Below are positions 7,373 through 18,197 of a stretch of DNA of 21,014 nucleotides, in pieces. Made by a program: the position numbers and the translations under genes. The DNA lies in the NCBI GenBank assembly GCA_028456385.1, contig JALNQF010000587.1:1-21014 (forward strand), in the 5' to 3' direction. Source of the DNA: Ophiosphaerella korrae. Its lineage: Eukaryota > Ascomycota > Dothideomycetes > Pleosporales > Phaeosphaeriaceae. The notes under the pieces are model-generated. The model saw only the letters and a program-made list of their open reading frames with translations, was not told where the DNA came from and searched no databases. Every line of letters begins with the position of its first letter. Position 1 is the first letter of the stretch.

Positions 7373-9400
7373 TCAAAATTCTGCTGTTGCAATTCTTCTC
7401 CTAGAAAGGCCCAAAGAATCTTGATTTTCCAAGTCCGTTCCATATGCGTTCTCTGAATGTGTGTCATCAAAGTGTGACATTGTCACGGGTCTTGATATTA
7501 ATGGGTCCAATTGCTTTACTCGAAAAGGATGAGGTATCCGGTATTCCGAGCCAGATTCCATTCCACCTACATCAATTAGCTTGTGTTCAGGGCACCTAGC
7601 GGTATGATACGAATTGTGACAACTCACGTAGAGAAAGTTGTAGCCAATCGACTACTACGGGAATCCATACAGCCACAGAGACAATTTGACCGAAGCTCCA
7701 GTCATGAGAGACCATATTGGCGGAGTAGTAACTGTAGAGACTGGAGATTACTTGACCTAGGATGTAAAAGCTTGTACTAATCATGCCCACGAAAGTCAAA
7801 AGCCTGACAAGCTTATAGACTGTTCTTCCACCTGGCTTGACTAAAGCTGCCGTTTTCCACTTACTCAAGCGTGCCACGAAACGCTCTAAGCTGTGCTGAA
7901 CTTTGATATAAGGAAGTAAATATGATCGATCTTTGGCACGCGGAAGTCGCAGTTTCAGGAAATGGTCTAGGATGAAGAAGATGAGAACGAGCCCATAGAG
8001 ATAGAATACCCAAGTGGTGGATATACCGTGCCATGGAGGATCGCGCCCGGTAAGTTTTATCGAGCAGAGTGAAAACGGATCTGTGTTGTTGTGGCGGGCA
8101 TTCTCGTTGTATGGGTTAGTGAAGAAACGGTCCGGAATTCTAGAGATATCGGGGTCGAAAAACACATTAAACGATAGAACTGATGTTGTGACCGTCAGGA
8201 GGAGGATATACCAGGATCGGTTCTCCAGGATACAAAGACAGTAAAGAATGAGCGTCGGGGCCACGACCCCTAACGTTGCAACAACACGGACGACCGTTAT
8301 AGCTGCCTCCCTCTGTGCGACCGTACCTTCTGCCCCGTTGCGGTGGAGCGTTGTCTTACTCGCAATCTGGATAGCCATCATGTAGTAGCATTGAGCTTTT
8401 TGAAAGTCAACTAGGCTAGTGATGAAGGCTGCTACAAGATTCTTGACTCGATTTCCAGATAGCTTCTGCTTCAGCCCTACTTGTATCGAGGGGGTTTCTC
8501 CGTTCTCGCTAGAGCGCTGTCCAGCGGAAGAAGGCGGTGCGCGTTTCTTGGTTATTTGTCGGAACAAGACTGCTGCTATAGGTGCGACGAAACAAATGCC
8601 AACTTGGATGAAGTATGCTGTCCAGACCTTGAAGGATAATTAGTTACATGCTATCTTTTGGGTAGGAATTATGTTCTTACTCCTATGCCTATGATATCTG
8701 GACTTATTTTGAGGTGTGAAGAAGCATTCACACAATTAGCACGCAGGCATTCCGCAGCTCTTTGTAAATCAAGTGTTGCATTGTTTCGAATCAAAGTTTG
8801 TAGGTTACACATAGATATTCTGCTACTTGTATCGGCTAGGTAGCTCGCAAAGGTCCTTGTCATGTTGACGACTGGTGTGACCTCATCTTTGTAGATACCG
8901 TATTTCGCGGCAAGGTCTAAATCACTCGACGGTGCGTTTGAGAGGCCTACAGATATGAAAGGCATTGTCAAACAGCTAATGGCGCGGCCGAAGGAGTCAA
9001 ACGGAGAAGAGATGCATATTTGTGAGAGGTCTGTCCTCAACTCATTTTTCAATGGGAAATCCCACATCACTCTGCTGACTCCAGGGAAGCTTGAAGTGGC
9101 ATCGATCGGAATGTTGGGATTCCATATGGAGACATTTTGCTGAAAGTTCGAATAGAAGAGTTCTGGGTCATTGATAATATCGCTCTCCGGTGACAGTTTG
9201 TATGCGCGGGCGACTCCAGAGCGAAAGGCTTTTTGAAACGCTGCTTGTGCTTGATCTCCCATACTCCAAAGCTGCCGATTTGTTGCGCGAAGACAACGCT
9301 GAGAGAGATATCCGCAGAGTTCGCACACGCTCAAAAGAAAGATTACTAAGACGTAAAAAGGTTCAGTGCAAGAATCTTGCGGGATGTAAAGCGCGGTTCC
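7373..9400 (-). CDS. Polytopic fungal membrane protein with glycosylated extracellular domain (three exons; N-terminus unresolved)
   Basis: The model is exon A 9400-8681, exon B 8627-7628 and exon C 7566-7373, joined by two short introns, about 637 residues without the true start. A first hydrophobic segment (FYVLVIFLLSVCELCGYL) is followed by about 200 residues of a probably extracellular domain with four N-glycosylation sequons (NVS, NMT, NAT, NAS) and several Cys. The motif SPDIIGIGV then leads into TM2 (WTAYFIQVGICFVAPIAAVL). Further hydrophobic stretches follow: VVRVVATLGVVAPTLILYCL, WYILLLTVTTSVLSF, TWVFYLYGLVLIFFILDHFL, LLTFVGMISTSFYILGQVIS and SFGQIVSVAVWIPVVVDWL. FQKAQCYYMMAIQIA and W.FGQIV..VW.P are hallmarks I associate with a large uncharacterised fungal membrane family. 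The C-tail (GMESGSEYRIPHPF) is soluble. A TGA at 9403-9401 closes the frame upstream, so a first exon or an unusual start is missing. No transport or receptor role can be inferred. No internal stops, so it is probably functional. Confidence 0.75.
7567..7627 (-). other. Second intron of the membrane protein gene
   Basis: Donor GTGAGT at 7627, branch-like GCTAAT close to the 3' end, acceptor GTAG ending at 7567. Splicing turns C|GT into CGT (Arg) and fuses LSLR to GMESGSEYRIP. Without it the protein would end at a TAG soon after LSLRELSQF. Confidence 0.75.
8628..8680 (-). other. First intron of the membrane protein gene
   Basis: Donor GTAAGA at 8680, branch AACTAAT, acceptor CAAG ending at 8628; 53 nt. 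It joins IIGIG to VWTAYF in phase 0 and thereby completes transmembrane segment 2. Confidence 0.8.
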
Positions 9401-10087
9401 TCAACGGAGAAGGCAGACGTGGCACAGTTTGGCGTACTACGCCGATTAGTCAGTCGGTGGCTGCCTAAGCGCCCCGCAGTCGAGGCTGACACACTGCCAC
9501 GATGAATTCTGCAAACATGCTCGGGGGCTTAATCGCCCAGGATACAGATCTTCGAAATGAGTATGAAGCACTATAGAGACGCGAAAGACGAAAGATAGCG
9601 TATCCGTACAATACTTTTGGTGAACGAATTAATTCTGCCTCTTCGTCAATCCCCAGTTGCATGCGAGCGACGCAGTATCATTGTCCGTGCAGTTTGATCT
9701 CACAAAGCTACATATAGAACACCTTAGGAACCAACGATTTGCGGTACCGGACGTGATACTTCGATGGGTGGACGGTCGTTCGTAAGACACAATCGGCGAA
9801 CAAAGCTTATGTATCGCAGCTCACTCTGATTCGCATATCAAATGCACGTTGCACAACATTCTCTCAATTCTGTAATGTATTCTAGTTCTCATCTTGAGCT
9901 ACATGCATCTTTGAAGGAGTTGCAAAGAGGTCGGTGTCGGCCGCGAAACCTAGCACTTGATGAATTTCTGACCTCATCAAGCTTTTGGCAGTTGGTGCTG
10001 TTGATCTCTAGTACCAGCCACCTTGTTTTGGGGACCAGCAGGTTGGGCAACAACGGAACTCTTTTCAGTCTCGTCGTTGGTGCAGAA
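9401..10087. other. Region upstream of the membrane protein gene and downstream of the F-box-like gene
   Basis: It probably holds the missing first exon of the minus-strand membrane gene. Candidates are a minus ORF at 9662-9465 (with an internal ATG giving MFAEFIVAVCQPRLRGA) and a Cys-containing frame, but no donor/acceptor pair joins them convincingly to the frame open from 9400. A branch-like ACTGACTAAT lies near 9440-9450, followed by a TAG acceptor, yet that splice leads into the TGA at 9403. From about 9680 to 10087 I see no gene. Confidence 0.45.
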
Positions 10088-11047
10088 CTAGATGGTTTCA
10101 GACGTTTTGATGTAAGTTGACTGGCGCCAGAAATTCTTGCACACTGCACCGAACCCGTACTCTTTCATTACCCACTCTTTATTCTCTTTCAGAACAAACC
10201 AGAAGTTCATTTCCAGATATTCAGGACCCTCATGCAAGCTCATCATACACCTGACTTGATCCCGTGTCCAAACGTGCGTGTCTTTGAATTCCGTGCTTGT
10301 GGAGTAGACCATGGAAATAAATGGGATATGACCGATTTTACCCACGTCGACGGTGGCACTAGTTGAAAAAACTTGTTCAGTCTTTCCTTCAAGCTGGACG
10401 AGGAATGCACAACAGTTGCCAAGTTTATGCGACAAAGGCAAGCCAAAAAGTGTGTTTGGAACTATTGCACTTTCTGCACAAGTGGCTAGCGTTGATTGAC
10501 GTTTTCGTCCCTCGGCATGGGTTCCAGTAAATGTTGCATGGAACGGAGGTTGAAGACCCATAGACACCTTAACCGAAAGAAAAGAGGGTGATAATGCACT
10601 CAAGGCACCTTCAAGTGTTTGAAGCAGGCCTAGAGTAGATATCTTAGTGTTAGGTGTGATTACGTGACTAGAAGCTGAACCCCGAATGATCACCGCGAGA
10701 TGTTTGGCATGGCGAGAAATCAAAGTTGTAAGACGACCAGCAGGCCGTGTGATACACCCTGAAAAGATTCCGGAGACGTAAGGGCAGCCGGGCATGAGGT
10801 GCCAGGTCGCGATTGTTACAGAGAGATTCTTAAAAACCTCTGATTCGAGATACTCGCCCTTGAGTTTTGAACAGGTGAGAAGAACATTGCCAACTGGAAA
10901 TTCGTCAAAGACGATAGATACAGAATCAACGTTAGATTTGCCCAATATCCAGTCCGCGGCTAGCGGCTTGTGGAGGTGTAGATAGCTGTAAATTTCATCC
11001 CGGATCTCTCTAGGAATGCTAAGTAAGTGTGGTAAAGCCGGAATCAT
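10088..11047 (-). CDS. F-box/2EXR-like fungal hypothetical protein (intact)
   Basis: A single-exon frame of 319 residues starting MIPALPHLLSIPREIRDEIY. Residues about 5-25 (LLSIPREIRDEIYSYLHLHK) match the short 'LPxEIRxxIYxxL' motif that opens many fungal F-box-like or 2EXR-domain proteins. Next come LLTCSKLKGEYLES, typical of that class ('ll.vs+qiy.E'), an Arg/His segment (LISRHAKHLAVIIRG), and a C-terminal half ending HVWTRDQV...WVMKEYGFGAVCKNFWRQ. Such proteins are often abundant and poorly characterised. A role as a substrate adaptor for ubiquitin ligases is known for true F-box proteins but is only an inference here. A broken paralogue lies 278 bp upstream in the same orientation, so the pair arose by tandem duplication. 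No signal peptide or membrane segment is seen. Confidence 0.8.
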   Translation of the reverse strand: MIPALPHLLSIPREIRDEIYSYLHLHKPLAADWILGKSNVDSVSIVFDEFPVGNVLLTCSKLKGEYLESEVFKNLSVTIATWHLMPGCPYVSGIFSGCITRPAGRLTTLISRHAKHLAVIIRGSASSHVITPNTKISTLGLLQTLEGALSALSPSFLSVKVSMGLQPPFHATFTGTHAEGRKRQSTLATCAESAIVPNTLFGLPLSHKLGNCCAFLVQLEGKTEQVFSTSATVDVGKIGHIPFISMVYSTSTEFKDTHVWTRDQVRCMMSLHEGPEYLEMNFWFVLKENKEWVMKEYGFGAVCKNFWRQSTYIKTSETI

Positions 11048-11325
11048 AGCTATATGATTAAGTCAGCTGCAGAAGAGACGATTAAACGGTATGAAACAAA
11101 CCTCCGGATCCGTGGTGCGGAGCGGACATTGTGTCAGCCGGTGCGCAGTTGAGGCGTCGAGAGTGGAGGAGGGAGAGAGCAAGATGAACAACAAAAATGC
11201 GCAATCATTAGAGCTTGCAAACGAAAAATTGGGGCACTGTGGACATGTGAATGTTTTACAATCTACTCAATCACTAGGTAGGTGCCTTGGCGCGTGACCG
11301 CGTTAGACCCGCGTACCTTCCACCT
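11048..11325. other. Spacer between the tandem F-box-like paralogues (promoter side of the intact copy)
   Basis: A short non-coding region. Part of it (around 11200-11280, catgtgaatgtttta and tcaatcact) resembles 12505-12535 upstream of the broken copy (catgtaaatgttc, cagtcactt). This suggests that the duplication included upstream DNA. The similarity was judged by eye. Confidence 0.4.
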
Positions 11326-12280
11326 TCAGTTGAGCCTTCGCCGCTTCCTACCGGTGCCGGACGCGCCAGGGAAGGTAGTCTGACGCCAGAATTCTCTACA
11401 TAGTGTGTCCGGCCCATATTCCTTCTCCACCCACTCTCTGTACTGTTTGTCATGCGGAAGAGGAGGAGGATGTTCGCGCATGAAGTGGCAATGATATAGC
11501 ATGCATGCATTATGAACCTGCTTCAGCGTCCAAATGTGCGCTCCACGAAGTTCAGTGTTCCAAGAATAGACCAGCGAAATCACCAAGTCTTCCCTCAAGC
11601 GCAAGTTGATCCGATCGAAGTCTCCCATATTCGTCCGCAGCCTGCCTGTAGGAACGTCAGATAGTATGTCGCAGATATGACCGGTTTTCACCGATAGGGG
11701 CAGACCAAAGAGGCTGCGAGGGATTGATATATCGTTTACATCAGAAAGGCGCACTATTACAGGGTTCATCCTATCGTCACTGCCTCGAAGCTGGAAGCAT
11801 ACCTTGACGGACGGTAATGTAGGCGAGAATGCCCCGAACGTTAAATGGATATTCTCAAGCTTCTGAACGAAATCCAACTTGGCGCCAGAATGCCTTTCGC
11901 CGCCAGTGATATATCCGTCGATTTGTATGATGAGGTGCTTGGTGCATCGAGAAACCAATGGAATACTTTTGAAAATATTTGTCCTGTCGGGTGGATTTGG
12001 TCGAGATATAAAGAAAGAAGGTACTCGTATGTGCGTAGATGACAGTAGTCAAATCTTCCTAGATTTTTGACTCAAGGTACTCGGCTTTTACCTGTGAACA
12101 GATGAGTAATGCCTTCACAATTGGGGCCTTTCTAATACTAATTTCTGAGGCTCTAGACCGCTCACATCGAATCTTACAGCGTTTGTGCTTTGGCGTATGA
12201 AGATATTCGTAGATGAGGTTTCGAATTTCTCGTGGAAATTTGAGGAAAGATGGTGTAAAGGCGCTCATGACGAGAAACAC
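11326..12280 (-). pseudogene. Tandem paralogue of the F-box/2EXR-like gene, broken by one TAG and one frameshift
   Basis: The N-terminal part (12280-12062; the likely start is the second Met, MSAF) reads FLKFPREIRNLIYEYLH and ALLICSQVKAEYLESKI, matching the intact neighbour motif for motif. TAG at 12061-12059 then interrupts, where the neighbour has Phe in LESEVFKNL. The frame continues as EDLTTVIYAHTS, and a one-base shift near 12010-12027 is needed to reach FFISRPNPPDR, NIFKSIPLVSRCTKHL and the long downstream frame (from 11958). That frame carries SIPRSLFGLPLS, HIWTLKQVHN and WVEKEYGPDTLCREFWRQ, all aligned with the intact copy. The C-terminus is longer and basic (GRKRRRLN), like a nuclear-localisation patch. 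Two lesions only, so decay is fairly recent. Confidence 0.8.
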
Positions 12281-13203
12281 TAGTTAGTTATAGTTCTGTG
12301 CGGGTGAGATAGTATGCGTAAACTTATCAATATAACCAAGATGAAGGGATGAAGTATAGAGAGAGAGAGAGAACGAATTAAGTAGGTGGGCGAAGGAGTG
12401 TGTCAATGCAAAAGATGGGACATTGTTCTTCCAGAGAGAAAAGACCGAAATTAGAGCTACACAGTTCGTCCAGGGAGCTATGTACAATGGTTTCAAATGC
12501 TAGCAATTCATGTAAATGTTCTCATCAGTCACTTGACGCTTTGCACATCCCGTCACATTCTACAAGTGTCAATTACTCCCGAAGACTTGCCTTATTATTT
12601 TTTTGGAGAATTTAGCTACATCATGTCTATTTCCTATCTCTTAAATAAAATAAAAGACGAAAAAATTTCACGAGGGTTATTCAGTGTGTCTCATGATGTA
12701 AAAATTCATATTACCTTACCTGTTAAAGGTTGTTTCACGCCAGAACTTACATTGTTGTCCCAGCAATGTTACTCCGATCATTAATTTCTTAGCTTTCTCT
12801 CTCTTATAGCCTTCATAATAGTTTATATCAGGATTAGAACGCGTATTTGTGAGTTATTAGAGCCCAGCAGTCGTCTAGATTTTCCTATCTTCTTGTTGGC
12901 GTGTATTTGAATAAACCAGCGCCGTGAACTAGAATGATTAACGTTCACCTACTCGTAACGGAATAACTACTGTAACGGAACATATTATAGTTATAACCCT
13001 ATAGCTATAGTAGGCTAGCTATCTTCTTTGTTTGTAGTGGCAAACTGCAGGGAGCTTTAGGAGTATTGCTACTCTTCCTACTGCCGAGTCGTACATAGAA
13101 ACTTTAACCACGCGAACAATTTCATCTTATAAGGACAGCCTGACTATAAAAGATTAGATTTTAACCGGGCCACGGCTAACTTGTAGTAAAAACCACCTTA
13201 ACC
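12281..13203. other. Intergenic region, no gene recognised
   Basis: Upstream flank of the broken F-box-like gene. It holds a GA dinucleotide run at about 12357-12372. A 95-codon plus frame at 12497-12784 has no family-like features and an AT-rich composition, so I do not call it. From about 12950 to 13030 there are TpA-rich words and a repeated gtaacggaa (12955, 12972), perhaps a fragment of a degraded LTR. Confidence 0.45.
12357..12372. repeat. GA microsatellite
   Basis: About eight GA units (tagagagagagagagaga-like run) in non-coding DNA upstream of the broken F-box-like gene. Confidence 0.7.
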
Positions 13204-14230
13204 TCAAACGCTCTTCAAGTCTGGGTCGAAGGCCATATCACGTAGTAGCTTGACTACTGCCTCGTGCCGGTTATTTATAGCCAACGACAACGACGTGAAA
13301 TCTCGCTTGTTATTTAACTCTAGATCCGCGCCCTTATCGAGTAGCAGCTTGACCACTGCCTCGTGTCCCTTCTCTGCAGCCCACGATAGGGCGTCAAGCC
13401 ACTCTCTATACCCTTCGATCTTAGATCCGCGCCCTTTTCGAGTAGCAGGTTGACTACTACCTCGTGCTCCTCCTCTACAGCCCACGACAACGGCGTTCGG
13501 CTGTACTTATCCTTCGACTCTAAGTTAGCGCCCTTATCAAGTAGTAGCTTGATTACTGCCTCGTGCCCTGCTGTTATAGCCCACAACAGCGGCGTCCGGC
13601 TTTACTCCTTATCCTTCGACTCTAAGTCAGCGCCCTTATCGAGTAGTAGCTTAACCACTACCTCAAACTCCATCTCTGCAGCCCACGACAGTGGCGTCGA
13701 GCTGTACTTATCCTTCGCCTCTAGGTTAGCGCCCTTATCAAGTAGTAACTTGACCACTACCTCGTGCCCCTTCTCTGCAGCCCACGACAGCGGCGTCAGT
13801 CCGTCTTGACCCTTTAATTCAACGTCGACTTTGCTAGTATCGACCAGCAGCTTGACTAACGCCTCGTTTCCTTTGTTTAATGCCCACGACAGCGGCGTCA
13901 ATCCGCTTTGGTCTGTCGAGTCGATGTCAGCCTTGCCTGTATCGACCAGTAGCTTGACAATGGCCTCATTACCATTTTCAAGGGCCCAAGCCAGACTCGT
14001 CCAATTATTTATTGTCGCAAATGCTTCAAGAACGGACTGATTAATTAACCTGGTTGACAGACTGTATAGTCATCTCCTATGCCGACATATAAAATATGTG
14101 GTGTAGCTAATGCGACGTCGCGTATAAGTAGAAGAGGAAGTCTTCTTCCAGTTTGGACTTGAAAGGTTTACGCGCTTCTGCAAGGGTCTTGCTAATATCA
14201 AAATTAGGCCGCTTTCTCGACCTTACGAGT
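13204..14230 (-). pseudogene. Ankyrin-repeat protein (possibly NACHT-ankyrin C-terminus), multiply broken
   Basis: Read on the minus strand, eight ankyrin repeats follow one another from about 13990 to 13204 with the consensus TPLSWAAEKGHEVVVKLLLDKGA. The last, atypical one ends RDMAFDPDLKSV before TGA 13206-13204. Upstream, about 14210-14110 reads LEEDFLFYLYATSH then TAG (14109-14107) then LHHI. That resembles the 'FL.YA...W..H' segment preceding ankyrin repeats in fungal NACHT-type NLR-like proteins, so TAG probably replaced TGG. Other lesions are TAG 14079-14077, a frameshift between about 14076 and 14040, TAA 13604-13602 between repeats four and five, and a one-base deletion near 13385-13395. 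NACHT-ankyrin proteins act in fungal self/non-self recognition. That role is only inferred, because the NACHT domain lies beyond the recognisable part, in the RIP block. Confidence 0.75.
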
Positions 14231-16559
14231 TTCAAAGCGAAGCTTTAGACAGTACCTAAAGACCTTGTAGCGGCACAAATAATGCTAGATAGTACTAGCT
14301 ACATCATGATTAGAGGTATTGTCGTCCTCGTTATCTTAGCCCCAAAAATTCTATAGTTAAGGTAAGTAATAATAATGTCTACTACTGTTTTCTATACCTA
14401 TTTAGCTATAAAGGTTATTTTGTTTAAACTATTAGACGTATTGAGGAGGAATTATTTAACACTTTAGTAAACAAAATAGACTATAGTCTCTTCTTCGTTA
14501 ATAGTAAGGAGGTATCTATAGCAAACTAACGCTAAATATATATTGTTTAAGAGCCTCGAAGGCATCTAGATAGTGTCTCTAGGAACTACGCTAAGAGCTT
14601 CTCGCAACTTATACGTTGTCAAGAGTTAAGAAGCTACTACAATAAGCAATAGTATTTATATCTAATAGGACTATCTATAATAGAAAATAGAAGTGTATAG
14701 AATAATTTTTATATAAATAAGAAGTTAATTAGACTACTAGCTAAGTATAAAACTATATAGGATTAGATCTATATAGTTAAGGATTAGTGTTAAGTAGACT
14801 TTACGCAAGATAACTTAAATAAAGTAGTTTTAATAATTAACTAAAAAAGGGTAAATAGTAGATAAAGAGCTATCTAAGTAAGTACTAGGTATATATACCT
14901 AGTAGCTTACTAAGCGCTAACTAAAAGTAGAAAGTAGCTAAATATTAGTAAGTTTATAATATTAGTATAAAGTAAGAGATATAAGAGTTAACTCCTTTAT
15001 ACGTCTTATTTCTATTAAAGAGTAAATATCTAGAGCTTAAAGTAAGCTCTAACTATCTATTAATAACTAATAAGTAGTAGTAATAGTAGTAAGAGTTAAG
15101 GAAGCTAACTATAAAGGAGTTATATTAACAATATATAAAAATATTAAAGTTAAAAGTAGTACTTAAAAAGTATAGTACTAAGGTTTTCGCTAATTTTAGT
15201 ATAAAATTAAATTCTACACTCCTTTTATATATAAAATATATTAACTATAAGTTTTTTTATAACTATTTTTACTCTATCCTAATAAAATTAAATATAGAAG
15301 AAAGTAAAGTTAATATAACTAAGTAACTTAATAGTACTAAATCTCTATATAAGTACTTACTATAAATATAAGATTTATAAGAAGTAGGTTTATTAATATA
15401 AGAGACCTAGGAAGCCTAATATTTATAAGTATAAGAAGGAAAGTAGTATAGAGTAGCTTTAGCTAAAAATTTAAAAGCTAGTAATATATTCTATAGTAGT
15501 AAACTAGACCTATATATAACTAGTTATAGCTATAGTAGTAAAAGTAAGCTCTAACCTAAAAGGAGTTTTATATTTACTTACTTAAGTAAACTACTTCTTC
15601 TATTTTTTATACTATAATTTAAGCTTAAGCTAGTAGTAAAGCCTTTTAATTATATTTTAGAAAAGCTTTTTTTATAATTATAATAGGCTATAGTACTATA
15701 ATAAGTTATATTAATATTAGAGGCTTATTTCAGGAGTATATATAGAGTTAGTAGCTTAACTTTCTTTTAGTAGTTCTAGTAAAAGTTAAAAGTAGCTTTA
15801 TATTTTATAAATTCTTCTAATAGCTATTATATAAGTTTATTAAAACTAGTTTTTTAGACTAAGTAGTATAATCTTATAAGTTTTTTATACTCTTTAAAGT
15901 ATATTTATTATATATTACTAGTTTCTTTATTAGTAATAATAATAGAGACTAGCTATAATAGGTTTTAGTCTCGTAAAGGCTTCTAGTCTCTAGAGCGTAA
16001 AATCTTTAGAGAAAAAACTAAGAATATATATAAAGAAAGTAGTATTACAAATATAACTAAACCTAATAGCTCTTTCTAGCTAGAGTTAATAGATCCTAAT
16101 AGTAGAGCTAAGCTCGAGTAAAATAATATAATAGAATATAACCTAAATATATAACTTACTCTTTAATTTAGTAATAATAAAGCTATAGAGTAAGTAAATA
16201 TATAAGTACTTATGCGTATATTAATAGAACTTTTATAGTTAAGAATAGATTTACTTATATACTTATAGTTATATACTAACTTATATTATAATACTTATCT
16301 ACTTCTAAGATACTTATATATTATCTTTATCTTTCTTAACTTCTAGCTTAAATAAGCTAAGTACCTATCTACGTATAAGCTTATATATTATACTTTAACT
16401 ACTTAAAGTTATAAAAGAAAAGATAGTATTCTTAACTACTTAAAGATTAAAGTTACTAACAACTAGTAATTAAATAACTAACGCCTAGATCTAAGAGCTA
16501 AAAGATAACTAGACCTAAAGATAAAAGCTTTAGATAAAGCCTTTTAATAAATTTCTCTA
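14231..16559. repeat. RIP-degraded AT-rich repeat block
   Basis: The boundary between island and AT-rich block lies about 14230-14300. Beyond it TpA dominates, TpG and CpA are almost absent, and no frame is open. It probably contains the 5' LTR and leader of the plus-strand gypsy element whose gag follows, and perhaps the lost N-terminal half of the ankyrin gene. I could not identify further coding relics here. Confidence 0.6.
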
Positions 16560-17170
16560 CTTATAAACTTAGTTCCTTTATTATATAGTAAGCTACTAAA
16601 GTTAAGTATACTAAAAAAGTTTAATAGAACTTACGTAAAACTTAAAAGCTTTCTTATAAATATATTAGTATACTTCTATATTAATAGAGCTTAACTACTA
16701 AGAAAGTTTAAAAAAGTTTCTATTATTATAGTATACTTTATAAGAAGAACTATATATTAGTTTAAAACTTACTTATAAGAAAGTATAAGTATAGATAACT
16801 AAAAAGAACTAAAGACTATTAAGATTTTTAGTAGCTACTAGTACTTTATAAAATATAATAGCTTTATAGTTAGAGATATATACTCTAAAAGAGTAGCTAC
16901 CTAGAATCTTAAATACTTTAAATAAACTAAGTCTACTACTTTATATACTATAGATTTAAATAACTATTAATTAAACTTAATTAGAGTAAAGGGATTCTTA
17001 TATCTAAAAACTTAAAAAAATATAAAAAAGAAGTCTAATACAAACTAATATAAATAGAAAGACTAGAAAAACTAGCTATCTTTATTATATAAGCTATATA
17101 AATAGATAACTAGCTATTTCTTAAAAAAAGAAAAGAATAAAAAAAGTTTATAACTTATAAATATAACCTA
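16560..17170 (+). pseudogene. Ty3/gypsy retrotransposon gag relic (RIP-degraded, orphan)
   Basis: One plus frame from about 16617 to 16981 reads through TAA/TAG codons standing at Gln/Trp positions. Its features are KFNRTYVKLKSFL, a segment with YFYINRAQL-like sequence, YFIRRTIY-stop-FK (family 'L.G.A..WF.P'), DNQKELKTI, a block with FIKYNSFIVRDIYSKRVA ('F...F.D....R.A...L..L.Q'), and TTLYTIDLNNY ('S...Y...F'). This is the normal order of a fungal gypsy capsid (retrotrans_gag). Weaker homology continues in Lys-rich sequence to about 17170. No pol follows on this strand, so the element is truncated or interrupted. Confidence 0.65.
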
Positions 17171-18114
17171 TATAGACTTAAACTATTATAAGTAGTTTTC
17201 TTTTTATATTAAAACTTCTCTTTAAGCTTCTCTCTTTTAACTTTTCTTAAGCTCTTTAAGTAACTCTAGAATTATATATACTCTTTAGGTATATAAATAC
17301 TTTTATAAGTATAAAGAGACTCTATATTATTAACAACTTAAAGCTTAATAGTATTAGATAAGTTATATAATTAGATATATAATACTAAATTAGATACTTA
17401 ATTATATATATAATTAGACGCGTAATTAGATACGTAATAGTATATATATAGAGAGGAGCTATAGATTCTAAGTATACCTAGAATCTATTAATTAGCTTAC
17501 TTAAGCTAGTATAGTAATCTAATTAGCTTAGCGTATAAGCGTAATAATTACTAAGTTACTAACTCTACTATAGATAAAAAGATTATAGGCTTAACTTTTA
17601 TAAATAAAGGAATTAAATAAAGAAACTAGTACCTTAATAGAAAGAGTATTAAAGATCTAGCTTACTACTATCTTAAGAGACCTAGCTAAGACTACTATAT
17701 TATAGATATATAGATAGAGCGTAAGGCTAAAGATAAAGAGAATAGGATTAATCTACTTAGTTTATACTTAGTACTTTTAAAGTTATAAGTAACTAACTAA
17801 AAAAAGGCTTTTCTAAAAGCCTAAGTATTTCTCTCTAGTAAAGCTCTTATATAGCTATTATAAAAAAGCCTTTTTATTAAACTACTATAAGCTCCTTTAA
17901 ATCTAATAATTAAGAGTCTTACTACCTTAATTAAGTTAAGTAAACTAGTACTTACTTAAACTAGACTACTCTAGCTTAAGTATTAACTTAAGTATTAAGC
18001 TAAGTATTTATTAAGACCTTAGAACTAAGTAAAAGTAACGAGAGTAAGTAGGCTTCTATAAGATAGGCGAGGTTAATAAATAAGATAGTTACTTAACTTA
18101 ATTAATAGTAGCCT

Positions 18115-18197
18115 CTTATTAGGGTATTACAAAGTATATAAGTATTAATAAGTAGATAAGAATCTAATTAAAGTATTAGTTATAATACCCTATTAAG
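18115..18197. repeat. Inverted repeat resembling facing LTR termini
   Basis: cttattagggtattac (18115-18130) is nearly the reverse complement of ataataccctattaagat (18182-18198), with about a 50-nt spacer. TGTAATACCC-like sequence is a common start of fungal gypsy LTRs, so these may be two LTR ends facing apart. Alternatively it is a hairpin within one LTR. Confidence 0.45.

Noticed and set aside
9190..10149. Open frames at 9190-9468 (plus), 9842-10120 (plus) and 9889-10149 (minus)
   Set aside because: They overlap the membrane protein exon or the end of the F-box-like gene in other frames and show no family features.
12497..12784. 95-codon plus-strand open frame
   Set aside because: Low-complexity, AT-rich, no recognisable motif, no promoter or splice support.
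13450..14040. Long plus-strand Ser-rich open frames (13450-13809, 13831-14040)
   Set aside because: They are the antisense of the ankyrin repeats, and their regularity mirrors the repeat array.
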